Assembly: GCA_010909165.1 (NCBI GenBank)
Contig: VJWM01000068.1
Span: forward strand, 1,539,124 to 1,603,123
DNA from: Anthoceros angustus
Taxonomy: Eukaryota > Streptophyta > Anthocerotopsida > Anthocerotales > Anthocerotaceae
DNA length: 64,000 nt
Reading direction: 5' to 3'
A model generated the notes under the pieces. That model was not told the origin of the DNA, did not search any database, and was given only the letters and a program-made list of their open reading frames with translations. Below are positions 33,251 to 44,541 of the stretch, in pieces (position 1 is the first letter of the stretch; each line of letters begins with the position of its first letter). The position numbers and the translations under genes are program-made.

Positions 33251-33800
33251 AGTTGGGACATACTCGGGGCGGCCCCAATGTTCGATGAGATAGCTAGGAC
33301 ATACTCGGGGCGGCCCCAACCTCGGTCCAGCTATACTCGGGGCGGCCCCAACCTCGGTCCAGCTATACTGGGGCAGTCCCATGGCAACAAGTATACTCGG
33401 GGCAGTCCCATGGCAACAAGTATACTCGGGGCGGCCCCAACCTCGGTCCAGCTATACTGGGGCAGTCCCATGGCAACAAGTATACTCGGGGCAGTCATAG
33501 TCCCAACTCTAGCTTCTGATCACGGTCCCAACTCTAGCTTCTGATCACGGTCCCAACTCTAGCTTCTGATCACGGTCCAGCTCGGCTATACTCGGGGCGG
33601 CCCCAACCTCGGTCCAGCTATACTCGGGGCAGTCCCATGGCAACAAGTATACTCGGGGCGGCCCCAACCTCGGCCATACTTGGGATGGTCCCAGTAGAGA
33701 ACACTCGGGGCAGTCATAGTCCCAACTCTAGCTTCTGATCACGGTCCAGCTATACTGGGGCAGTCATAGTCCCATGGCAACAACTATACTTGGGATGGTC
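33245..33800. repeat. Block E, copy 5
   Basis: Almost base-for-base repeat of 31215-31770, with single-C differences in the GGTCCCAACTC runs, plus an extra unit ending CCCATGGCAACAACTATAC. Confidence 0.85.
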
Positions 33801-34297
33801 CCAGTAGAGAACACTCGGGACACCGAGTTAGGGATGGAGTGGTGACCCTTCGGCCAAGTGTTTGAGTGTCTTTGGCTGGAATTGCTATGGTGCGTGAAGA
33901 GTGGTGCAGATGGGATGGTTCTAGTGGCAATTTCACCTCTTTCTATGATAAGCTCGTCGGCACTCTAAAACTCCTACTCTTGTTGTGGTTAGAGGTAGCA
34001 CGAAGAGCTCCCACTAATTCATGCGTGTTGTGACCAATGTCAAGGGACAAACTATAGGAGGAAGTAGGGGTAATCTATGCTACTGAAGAGAAAGACACTG
34101 AGGAAGAGCCAAAGCACGACTTCCACCCCAACTCGTAGAGATACTAAGGAGAAGAAGTTGGGACGGAAGGTCCTTGTTCTTTGATGACACCAACTCAAGA
34201 TCGACACCTTGTAGCAGAAATGATCACACTAACAACACACAATAGTCGATTCTTTTAAACTAAGCGGACACTTGAATCTTGTAGGAGTCTAAGACTC

Positions 34298-34455
34298 AAG
34301 CATCTCCTTTGAATAAGTCATGTTTTACCTTAGGGAGGGCTTTAGTAAGCGGTCGGTGCATTAGATCCCGTGGGGATGTATTCAAAACAGTCGACTTAAA
34401 GCGCATCTCGGATGAAATGGTAATGAATCTCGATGTCCTTGATACGTGCACCGGG
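34298..34455 (-). pseudogene. copia RNase H tail, antisense, A copy 5
   Basis: Same tail with AAAACAGTCGAC; the upstream side is GATACGTGCACCGGG as in copy 1. Confidence 0.7.
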
Positions 34456-35030
34456 ACTCATGGCGCGATTGTTGCGTCCGAGATTGTCGTGCGTGTCGAG
34501 TGTCCTCTCCCAAGACTCGATGCCGCGAGTGGAGCGATAACAGAAGGTTCCACATAGCGTATAAAAATATGGTATATGGATTATATAAAATCGATTGGTT
34601 ACATAGGACTTTGAGCCTCCTTTGGCTTTGGCTTCTATGGATTGAGTATTTGAACTAAGTTTTCTAGCTAGTGACCATGAAGCGACTTCATGTCATCGTA
34701 ATGACTTCGTCGTACCATATGGTGATGGTATGTGAGTCATTCTTGCACCTTCCGAGCTCATACCTCGCCGAGCATGACACCGCCACAGCAGCATGTGTCG
34801 CACCTTCCACGTCGGTATCTTTGAAGCCGATCGTCAATGCTCCGCACTTGGGCACCACCAGCGCTGCAACACGGCACACTCCACACTTAGCCCGGTGACA
34901 ACCTCACCGATGAAAACACGAGGCACGCATGGAAGCTAACCCCTCACCATCCCTCCCTTCACAATTGTCCCGAACCGGATCCTCTATATGAGAGGCGCGC
35001 CTCACGAACCGAGCCAAGAAGCGGTCGCTT

Positions 35031-35424
35031 GCGCTTTCATCCACTAAAGTTGAGTATAAGGCCACAGCGGGCGCATGGAAGGAGTTAGAGTGGGAAAGGC
35101 AACTTTTGGAATGAATCCACTTACCTCAAAGTGCTCCCACTAAGCTTCTATGTGAAAGCATGTAGGCTATTGCCCTTTTTCCAATCCTTGGTTTCATGCA
35201 AGAACCAAGCACATTGAGCTAAACCACCATTATATCCATGGCGTGAAGGGGCATTGTGAAAGTGGAATACATTAGTACTGATGAGAATACAGCTAATATT
35301 TTTACAAAGGGCCTGCCAAAGCCAAAGCATTTCAAGCATATGGCTGCCCTTGGGCTCGGAGTGTTCACTCTGCCCTCTGTATCGAGTTGATATCTACCTT
35401 GTTGTCAGCGAGCGGGCCTGTTGA
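35031..35424 (+). pseudogene. copia RNase H tail, sense, A copy 5
   Basis: Keeps AGTACTGATGAGAATACAGC (STDENTA) and GGGCCTGCC (GLP) as in copy 2; the ending is GCGAGCGGGCCTGTTGA. Confidence 0.78.
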
Positions 35425-35561
35425 TTCTTATTGCCTCTAGGGCTCTGGAGCCTGCTCCGCCTTCTTCCTGCTCAAAATGACGTATTCATCAGCATCTGGT
35501 ACTCTCAAAGGATGAAGCTACACTATGAAATCTAGGCGTGAGAGGTATCAGACATATGGGT

Positions 35562-37670
35562 CATGTTTTAGGAGGTCATATCTTTTTTTTCTTTTCTTTT
35601 GTGATTTCTTGGTTGGGTTGTATGAAGGTTCTAGTTGTTTTCGCTTTCTTTTGTGAGGATTTTTGGTTGTTTTGTTTTGTTTCTAGCTTCTTTAGGTTCA
35701 ATCTCTTTTGATTTTGTGAGGATTTTTGGTTGTTTTGTTTCTAACCGTTCTTTGGGACGTTTTTCCTCTTTGTTTTGTTTTCCTTTGTTATTTTGGGTTG
35801 GGTTGTAGTTGAAGGTTCGGTCTCTTTTCGGATAATTTTGAGGTTTTTGGTTGTTTTGTCTCTAGTTTCTTATTTTGGGAGGTTATCAATGCTATTTTCC
35901 AATTTTTGGGTTGGGTTGTAGCTTTAGGTTCCAATCTCTTTTGATTTTGTGAGGGCTTTTGGTTCTCTTGTTTCTAGCTTCTTTAGGTTCCAATCTCTTT
36001 TGGATTTTGTGAGGCTTTTGGTTCTCTTGTTTCTAGATTCTTTAGGTTCAATCTCTTTTGATTTTGTGAGGCTTTTGGTTCTCTTGTTTCTTTTGTTTTG
36101 TCTTTAGCTTCTTTAGGTTATTTTGGGTTGGGTTGTGGTGAAGGTTGAGTCTCTTTTGATTTTGTGAGGGCTTTTGGTTGTTTTGTCTTTAGCTTCTTAT
36201 TTTGGGAGGTTATCATTGTTATTTTTATTTTGGGTTGGGTTGTAGCTAAAGGTTCCAATCTCTTTTCGGATGTTTGTGGGGGCTTTTGGTTCTCTTGTTT
36301 CTTTTTTTTGTGAGGTTATTTTGTTATTGTTTTCCTTTTGGGTTGGATTGTAGTTGAAGGGTCCAATCTCTTTTGATTTTGTGAGGGCTTTTGGTTCTCT
36401 TGTATCTAGCTTCTTTAGGTTCCAATCTCTTTTGGATTTTGTGAGGGCTTTTGGTTCTCTTGTTTCTATTGCTTTAAGTTCCAATCTCTTTTGGATTTTG
36501 TGAGGTTTTTGGTTCTCTTGTTTCTAGCTTCTTTAGGTTCCAATCTCTTTTGGATTTTGTGAGGGCTTTTGGTTCTCTTGTTTCTAGCTTCTTATTTTGG
36601 GAGGTTATCATTGTTATTTATTATTTTTGGTTGTGGTGAAGGTTCCAATCGGTCTTTAGATTTTGTGAGGATTTTTGGTTGTTTTGTCTCTAGTTTCTTA
36701 TTTTGGGAGGTTATCAATGCTATTTTCCAATTTTTGGGTTGGGTTGTAGCTTTAGGTTCCAATCTCTTTTGATTTTGTGAGGGCTTTTGGTTCTCTTGTT
36801 TCTAGCTTCTTTAGGTTCCAATCTCTTTTCGGATTTTCGTGAGGGCTTTTGGTTCTCTTGTTTCTAGATTCTTTAGGTTCCAATCTCTTTTGATTTTGTG
36901 AGGCTTTTGGTTCTCTTGTTTTGTTTTGTTTTCCTCTTTTGTTTTGTTTTGTTATTTTGGGTTGGGTTGTAGAAGGTTCGAGTCTCTTTTGATTTTGTGA
37001 GGGCTTTTGGTTGTTTTGTCTTTAGCTTCTTATTTTGGGAGGTTATCATTGTTATTTTTATTTTGGGTTGGGTTGTAGCTAAAGGTTCCAATCTCTTTTG
37101 GATTTTGTGAGGGCTTTTGGTTCTCTTGTTTCTTTTGGGAGGTTATTTTGTTATTGTTTTCCTTTTGGGTTGGATTGTAGTTGAAGGGTCCAATCTCTTT
37201 TATTTTTGTGAGGGCTTTTGGTTCTCTTGTATCTAGCTTCTTTAGGTTCCAATCTCTTTTGGATTTTGTGAGGGCTTTTGGTTCTCTTGTTTCTAGGCTT
37301 TAAGTTCCAATCTCTTTTCGGATTTTGTGAGGGCTTTTGGTTCTCTTGTTTCTTTAGGTTCCAATCTCTTTTGGATTTTGTGAGGCTTTTGGTTCTCTTG
37401 TTTCTAGCTTCTTATTTTGGGAGGTTATCATTGTTATTTATTATTTTTGGTTGGGTTGTATGAAGGTTCCAATCGGTCTTTAGATTTTGTGAGGTTTTTG
37501 ATTGTTTTGTTTCTAGCTTCTTTTGGGAGGTTATTTTGTTATTGTTTTCCTTTTGGGTTGGATTGTAGCTGAAGGTTCCATCACTTTTGGATTTTTGAGG
37601 GCCTTGACCGTTTTGGGAGGTTATTTTTGCTTTCTTTTGTGATCTTTTGGTTGTTAGTGGATATCTTCCA
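35562..37670. repeat. Block M, copy 5 (longest)
   Basis: About 2.1 kb. The variant series restarts at about 36665, so most of M is present twice. One restart lies at TTTTGTGAGGATTTTTGG. Confidence 0.85.
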
Positions 37671-37678
37671 TTGCTTAT

Positions 37679-38261
37679 GATCATGAGATATCTACGTGTG
37701 GTCCTCGTCTAATCAAAGCAATGGGAGTAGGCGAGACTTGGCCTCGAGAGCTTTGCAACTCTCGAGTTTCGGGACCGCCTCGGAGGCGTCTCTCAACAAG
37801 TGCAAGAGCACTTGTTTTTGTCCCATGTTGGATTACATTCCACACATCTTTTCGAGCAAGCTTTCCCCATAAAAACAAGGAGATCCCTACATGTATATAG
37901 CGCCCAAGTCATATGGGGTCCCCAAAGCGCCGACCTCCCACCACATGAGGCTCAGCGTGCACCACCTCACTTTTGCTGTCGGCAATAACCCGAGCTTCCC
38001 TCCATAAAGATAGGGCTCAACTAAAGTTGGGGCCCCACAAATGCCAAGCTCGCAGCCACAGTGCCCCACCACCTCGGCGCAAACTTTTGCTCCGCTTTCT
38101 TTTGGGTTTGTAGAAACCCTTCTAAATAACCGCCTTAAGTCGGGGCCCCTCAGCGCCAACCTTGACCCTTGGTGCCCCACCACCCCAGGCCAAGGCCCCT
38201 CAGCGCCAACCTCATATTCACGGTGCCCCAACACCCCGGTCGCTCTTCTCCTTGCTTTCCT
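37679..38261. repeat. Block BC, copy 5, ending in an M fragment
   Basis: BC runs to TTTCCTTTTGGTT and then switches to M (GGGTTGTATGAAGG) instead of continuing to D. Confidence 0.78.
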
Positions 38262-38506
38262 TTTGGTTGGGTTGTATGAAGGTTCCAATCGGTCTTTAGA
38301 TTTTGTGAGGTTTTTGATTGTTTTGTTTCTAGCTTCTTTTGGGAGGTTATTTTTGTTATTGTTTTCCTTTTGGGTTGGATTGTGAAGGTTCAGTCACTTT
38401 TGGATTTTTGAGGGCCTTGACCGTTTTGGGAGGTTATTTTGGGAGGTTATTTATTTTTGCTTTCTTTTGTGATCTTTTGGTTGTTAGTGGATATCTTCCA
38501 TTGCTT
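38262..38506. repeat. Block M tail fragment
   Basis: The last 240 bp of M, from GGGTTGTATGAAGGTTCC to GTTAGTGGATATCTTCC. GGTTATTTTGGGAGGTTATT contains a small stutter. Confidence 0.8.
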
Positions 38507-39140
38507 ATGATCATGAGATATCTACGTGTGGTCCTCGTCTAATCAAAGCAATGGGAGTAGGCGAGACTTGGCCTCGAGCTTTGCAACTCTCGAGTTTCGG
38601 GACCGCCTCGGGGCGTCTCAACAAGTGCAAGAGCACTTGTTTTTGTCCCATGTTGGATTACATTCCCACACATCTTTTCGAGCAAGCTTTCCCCATAAAA
38701 ACAAGGAGATCCCTACATGTATATAGCGCCCAAGTCATATGGGGTCCCCAAAGCGACCTCCCACCACATGAGGCTCAGCGTGCACCACCTCACTTTTGCT
38801 GTCGGCAATAACCCGAGCTTCCCTCCATAAAGATAGGGCTCAACTAAAGTTGGGGCCCCACAAATGCCAAGCTCGCAGCCACAGTGCCCCACCACCCTCG
38901 GCGCAAACTTTTGCTCCGCTTTCTTTTGGGTTTGTAGAAACCCTTCTAAATAACCGCCTTAAGTCGGGGCCCCTCAGCGCCAACCTTGACCCTTGGTGCC
39001 CCACCACCCCAGAGCCAAGGCCCCTCAGCGCCAACCTCATATTCACGGTGCCCCAACACCCCAGTCGCTCTTCTCCTTTGCTTTCCTTTTGGTTTATCAC
39101 TTCCCTCAAGAAGTGTCGCTTCCCTCAAAGCGATGTGTGA
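38507..39140. repeat. Block BC, copy 6
   Basis: Second BC in tandem, about 99% alike to copy 5 up to the TTCCTTTTGGTT point, after which it continues normally to D. Confidence 0.78.
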
Positions 39141-39545
39141 ATGTAATCCAACATGGGTATGCTCACACGGAATGGCAATTTCCAGCCAAAGTCGAAGAAA
39201 TTTCGGTGGAGACTTCATTTACTTGCGATGTCAAGCAGGAGATACCTTGACACCGCTAGCGGACGCATCGCAAGTGAAGGAGGTTAGACCTAATGGGGTA
39301 CTCTTGCTACAGTGATGGACGCCGACGATCGACAACATGAAGAATTATGCGGTCTATCACCTCCCAAACTGGACCCAACTATTGTTACCGATTGGGTCCC
39401 TCCGCTTGATTACCCATGCCAAGTATGTAGGCCTCCGGATGATACAGGTGATGCGTTTTGTGATCAACTGATGGTGGTTACCATGTGTTTTGCCTAAATC
39501 CACCACTAGTTGAGGTCCGGATCACTATTGTACAAGAAAACCAGC
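39130..39545 (+). pseudogene. Block D, copy 5
   Basis: Encodes CQVCRPPDDTGDAFCDQ in one phase (39312-39497), retaining a Cys after the DDT motif. HVFCLNPPL is in the next phase. Cut at ACCAGCTATACTC by entry into E. Confidence 0.55.
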
Positions 39546-39800
39546 TATACTCGGGACAGCCCCAATGTTCGATGAGATAGCTAGGACATACTCGGGGCGG
39601 CCTCGGTCCAGCTATACTCGGGGCAGTCATAGTCCCAACTCGTAGAGATACTAAGGAGAAGAAGTTGGGACATACTCGGGGCGATCATAGTCCCAACTCT
39701 AGCTTCTGATCACGGTCCCCAACTCTAGCTTCTGATCACGGTCCCCAACTCTAGCTTCTGATCCACGGTCCCCAACTCTAGCTTCTGACTTTAGTCGGGG
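39543..39800. repeat. Block E, copy 6, with A insert
   Basis: E is interrupted at 39633-39671 by an A piece (CGTAGAGATACTAAGGAG), joined on TCCCAACT and GTTGGGAC. Four tandem 25-bp CAACTCTAGCTTCTGATC units follow. Confidence 0.8.
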
Positions 39801-40440
39801 CGTCTCTCAACAAGTGCAAGAGCACTTGTTTTTGATCCCATGTTGGATTACATTCCCACATCTTTTCGAGCAAGCTTTCCCCATAAAAACAAGGAGATCC
39901 CTACATGTATATAGCGCCCAAGTCATATGGGGTCCCCAAAGCGACCTCCCACCACATGAGGCTCAGCGTGCACCACCTCACTTTTTGCACATCGGCAATA
40001 ACCCGAGCTTCCCTCCATAAAGATAGGGCTCAACTAAAGTTGGGGCCCCACAAATGCCAAGCTCGCAGCCACAGTGCCCCACCCCTCGGCGCAAACTTTT
40101 GCTCCGCTTTCTTTTGGGTTTGTAGAAACCCTTCTAAATACGCCTTAAGTGGGGCCCCTTAGACCGCCAACCTTGACCCTTGGTGCCCCACCACCCTCGG
40201 CGCAAACTTTTGCTCCGCTTTCTTTTGTGATCAACTGATGGTGGTTACCATGTGTTTTGCCTAAATCCACCACTAGTTGAGGTCCGGATCACTATTGTAC
40301 AAGAAAACCAGCTATACTCGGGGCGGCCCCAACCTCATATTCACGGTGCCCCAACACCCCAGTCGCTCTTCTCCTTGCTTTCCTTTTGGTTTATAACTTC
40401 CCTCAAGAAGGAGTGTCGCTTCCCTCAAAGCGATGTCGGA
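39801..40440. repeat. Block BC, copy 7 (B truncated)
   Basis: Enters BC at GCGTCTCTCAACAAGTGC, so the first 120 bp are missing. An E/D piece (40230-40335) lies inside. Confidence 0.75.
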
Positions 40441-40850
40441 ATGTAATCCAACATGGGTATGCTCACACGGAATGGCAATTTCCAGCCAAAGTCGAAGAAA
40501 TTTGAGGTGGAGACTTCATTTACTTGCGTGTCAAGCAGGAGATACCTTGACACGCTAGCGGACGCATCTTTGCAAGTGAAGGAGGTTAGACCTAATGGGG
40601 TACTCTTGCTACAGTGATGGGCCGACGATCGACAACATGAAGAATTATGCGGTCTATCACCTCCCAAACTGGACCCAACTATTGTTACGATTGGGTCCCT
40701 CCGCTTGATTACCCATGCCAAGTATGTAGGCCTCCGGATGATCTGAGCGATGCGTTTTGTGATCAACTGATGGTGGTTACCATGTGTTTTGCCTAAATCC
40801 ACCACTAGTTGAGGTCCGGATCACTATTGTACAAGAAAACCAGCTATACT
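40438..40850 (+). pseudogene. Block D, copy 6
   Basis: As copy 5, but GATCTGAGCGATGCG at the PHD-like break and GTTACGATTGG at the preceding part. Passes into E at ACCAGCTATACTC. Confidence 0.5.
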
Positions 40851-41130
40851 CGGGACAGCCCCAATGTTCGATGAGATAGCTAGGACATACTCGGGGCGGC
40901 CTCGGTCCAGCTATACTCGGGGCGATCATAGTCCCAACTCGTAGAGATACTAAGGAGAAGAAGTTGGGACATACTCGGGGCGATCATAGTCCCAACTCTA
41001 GCTTCTGATCACGGTCCCAACTCTAGCTTCTGATCACGGTCCCAACTCTAGCTTCTGATCACGGTCCCAACTCTAGCTTCTGACTTTAGTCGGGCGATCA
41101 TAGTCCCAGCAACAACTATACTTGGGATGG
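40845..41130. repeat. Block E, copy 7
   Basis: Repeats the E plus A-insert arrangement of 39543-39800, so the joined product itself was duplicated. Confidence 0.8.
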
Positions 41131-42019
41131 TCGGCGTAGAGAACACTCGGACAGAGTTAGGGATGGAGTGGTGACCCTTTCGGCCTTGAAGTGTTTGAGT
41201 GTCTTTGGCGGAATTGCTATAGTGCGTGAAGAGTGATGCAGATGGGATGGTTCTAGTGGCAATTTCACCTCTTTCTATGATAAGCTCGTCGGCACTCTAA
41301 AACTCCTACTCTTGTTGTGGTTAGAGGTAGCACGAAGAGCTCCCACTAATTGTCGTATGCGTGTTGTGACCAATGTCAAGGGACAAACTATAGGAGGAAG
41401 GGGTAATCTATGCTCAGAGAAAGACGAGGAAGAGCCAAGCACGACTTCCACCCCAACTCGTAGAGATACTAAGGAGAAGAAGTTGGGACGGAAGGTCCTT
41501 GTTCTTTGATGACACCAACTCAAGATCGACACCTTGTAGCAGAAATGATCACCACTAACAACACACAATAGTCGATTCTGTTTTAAACTAAGCGGACACT
41601 TGAATCTGTAGGAGTCTAAGACTCAAGCATCTCCTTTGAATAAGTCATGTTTTACCTTAGGGAGGGCTTTAGTAAGCGGTCGGTGCATTAGATCCCGTGG
41701 GGATGTATTCAAAACGGTCGACTTAAAGCGCATCTCGGATGAAATGGTAATGAATCTCGATGTCCTTAATGCGTGCACGGGACTCATGGCGCCGCGATTG
41801 TTGCGTCCGAGATTGTCGTATGCGTGTCGGAGTGTCCTCTCCCAAGACTCACGATGCCGCGAGTGGAGCGATAACTTAAGAAGGTTCCACATAACGTATA
41901 GAAAATATGGTATATGGATTATATAAAATGGGTCGGTTACATAGGACTTTGAGCCTCCTTTGGCTTTGGCTTCTATGGATTGAGTATTTGAACTAAGTTT
42001 TCTAGCTAGTGACCATGAA
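41131..42019. repeat. Block A, copy 6 (truncated)
   Basis: Runs to CTAGTGACCATGAAG and then switches to D (ACTTCATTTACTTGCG). The second half, with the sense RNase H tail, is absent, giving the short 1.6-kb spacing to copy 7. Confidence 0.8.
41625..41780 (-). pseudogene. copia RNase H tail, antisense, A copy 6
   Basis: The 134-codon minus-strand frame 41623-42027 crosses this tail and shows TKALPKVKHDLFKG. The IEIHYHFIRD half is in another frame. Confidence 0.75.
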
Positions 42020-42432
42020 GACTTCATTTACTTGCGATGTCAAGCAGGAGATACCTTGACACGCTAGCGGACGCATCGCAAGTGAAGGAGGTTAGACCTA
42101 ATGGGGTACTCTTGCTGGTGATGGACGCCTGACGATCGACAACATGAAGAATTGTGCGGTCTATCACCTCCCAAACTGGACCCAACTATTGTTACCGATT
42201 GGGTCCCTCCGCTTGATTACCCATGCCAAGTATGTAGGCCTCCGGATGATCTGAGCGATGCGTTTTGTGATCAACTGATGGTGGTTACCATGTGTTTTGC
42301 CTAAATCCACCACTAGTTGAGGTCCGGATCACTATTGTACAAGAAAACCAGCTAGCGGGCATAAACCATCGAGGCTTCAGCGGGGAGGCGGGGTGGAGAG
42401 CAGAGGACTCATTTTTGCTACATGTTAGATGA
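42018..42432 (+). pseudogene. Block D, copy 7 (5' truncated)
   Basis: Starts at GACTTCATTTACTTGCG; the earlier QPKSKKF part is lost. The PHD-like part carries GATCTGAGCGATGCG and ends in the usual GAGGCGGGGTGGAGAG. Confidence 0.5.
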
Positions 42433-42795
42433 GAGTTGGGACATACTCGGGACAGCCCCAATGTTCGATGAGATAGCTAGGACATACTCGGGGCGGCCCC
42501 AATGTTCGATGAGATAGCTAGGACATACTCGGGGCGGCCTCGGTCCAGCTATACTCGGGGCGGCCTCGGTCCAGCTATACTCGGGGCAGTCCCATGGCAA
42601 CAAGTATACTCGGGGCGGCCCCAACCTCGGCTATACTCGGGGCAGTCCATGGCAACAAGTATACTCGGGGCGATCATAGTCCCAACTCTAGCTTCTGATC
42701 ACGGTCCCAACTCTAGCTTCTGATCACGGTCCCAACTCTAGCTTCTGATCACGGTCCCAACTCGTAGAGATACTAAGGAGAAGTTGGGACATACT
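42430..42795. repeat. Block E, copy 8
   Basis: Three GATGAGATAGCTAGGACATA / CGGCCTCGG pairs, then the 25-bp run and an A piece joined as in copies 6 and 7. Confidence 0.8.
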
Positions 42796-43272
42796 CGGGA
42801 CAAGCGATTAGGGATGGAGTGAGTGACCCTTTCGGCCAAGTGTTTGAGTGTCTTTGGCTGGAATTGCTATAGTGCGTGAAGAGTGCAGATGGGATGGTTC
42901 TAGTGGCAATTTCACCTCTTTCTATGATAAGCTCGTCGGCACTCTAAAACTCCTACTCTTGTTGTGGTTAGAGGTAGCACGAAGAGCTCCCACTAATTGT
43001 CGTATGCGTGTTGTGACCAATGTCAAGGGACAAACTATAGGAGGCGGGGTAATCTATGCTCAAGAGAAAGACGAGGAAGAGCCAAAGCACGACTTCCACC
43101 CCAACTCGTAGAGATACTAAGGAGAAGAAGTTGGGACGGAAGGTCCTTGTTCTTTGATGACACCAACTCAAGATCGACACCTTGTAGCAGAAATGATCAC
43201 CACTAACAACACACAATAGTCGATTCTGTTTTAAACTAAGCGGACACTTGAATCTGTAGGAGTCTAAGACTC

Positions 43273-43425
43273 AAGCATCTCCTTTGAATAAGTCATGTTT
43301 TACCTTAGGGAGGGCTTTAGTAAGCGGTCGGTGCATTAGATCCCGTGGGGATGTATTCAAAACGGTCGACTTAAAGCGCATCTCGGATGAAATGGTAATG
43401 AATCTCGATGTCCTTGTACGTGCAC
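43273..43425 (-). pseudogene. copia RNase H tail, antisense, A copy 7
   Basis: Minus-strand frame 43271-43492 includes TKALPKVKHDLFKG; upstream of it RFITISSEM is the out-of-phase reading of IEIHYHFIRD. Confidence 0.72.
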
Positions 43426-44018
43426 GGGACTCATGGCGCCGCGATTGTTGCGTCCGAGATTGTCGTATGCGTGTCGGAGTGTCCTCTCCCAAGACTCACG
43501 ATGCCCGAGTGGAGCGATAACTTAAGAAGGTTCCACATAGCGTATAGAAAATATGGTATATGGATTATATAAAATGGGTGGTTACATAGGACTTTGAGCC
43601 TCCTTTGGCTTTTGGCTTCTATGGATTGAGTATTTGAACTAAGTTTTCTAGCTAGTGACCATGAAGCGACTTCATGTCATCGTAATGACTTCGTCCGTCG
43701 TACCATATGGTGATGGTATGTGAGTCATTCTTGCACCTTCGGCTCATACCTCGCCGAGGCATGACACCGCCACAGCATGTGTCGCACCTTCCACGTCGGT
43801 ATCTTTGAAGCGATCGTCCAATGCTCACGCACTTGGGCACCACCAGCGCACCGCAACACGGCACACTCGACACTTGACCCCGGCGACAACCTCCGATGAA
43901 AACACGAGGCACGCATGGAAGCTAACCCCTCACCATCCCTCCCTTCACAATTGTCCCGGGCAAACCGGATCCTCTATGAGAGGCGGCGCCTCGAACCGAG
44001 CCAAGAAGCGAGTCGCTT

Positions 44019-44406
44019 GCGCTTTCATCCACTAAAGTTGAGTATAAGGCCACAGCGGGCGCATGGAAGGAGTTAGAGTGGGAAAGGCAACTTTTGGAAT
44101 GAATCCACTTACCTCAAAGTGCTCCCACTAAGCTTCTATGTGAAAGCATGTAGGCTATTGCCCTTTTTCCAATCCTTGGTTTCATGCAAGAACCAAGCAC
44201 ATTGAGCTAAACCACCATTATATCCATGGCGTCTGAAAGGGGCATTGTGAAAGTGGAATACATTAGTCTTGATGAGAATCATTAATATTTTTTACAAAGG
44301 GCTGCCAAAGCCAAAGCATTTCAAGCATATGGCTGCCCTTGGGCTCGAGTGTTCACTCGCCTCATGTCGAGTTGATATCTACCTTGTTGTCGTGGCGGGC
44401 TGTTGA
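44019..44406 (+). pseudogene. copia RNase H tail, sense, A copy 7
   Basis: GAGAATCATTAATATTTTTT replaces GAATACAGCTAATATTTTT of copy 2, losing the phase at ENTAN. Confidence 0.75.
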
Positions 44407-44541
44407 TTCTTATTGCCTCTAGGGCTCTGGAGCTGCTCGCCTTCTTCACTGCTCAAAATGGCGTATTCATCAGCATCGGTACTCTCAAAGGATGAAGCTA
44501 CACTATGAAATCTAGGCGTGAGAGGTATCGGACATATGGGT

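Larger units (their letters stand above)
33801..35561. repeat. Block A, copy 5
   Basis: Complete A block. It keeps several bases missing elsewhere, for example CTACTGAAGAGAAAGACACTG and CTGCCCTCTGTATCGAG. Confidence 0.8.
42796..44541. repeat. Block A, copy 7
   Basis: Complete. AGGAGGCGGGGTAATC lacks bases present in AGGAGGAAGCGGGG of copy 2. Confidence 0.8.

Noticed and set aside
41623-42027. 134-codon minus-strand ORF as a possible complete small gene
   Set aside because: Its only recognisable part is the TKALPKVKH copia RNase H ending in one phase. The rest is out of phase or intergenic, and other A copies interrupt the frame.
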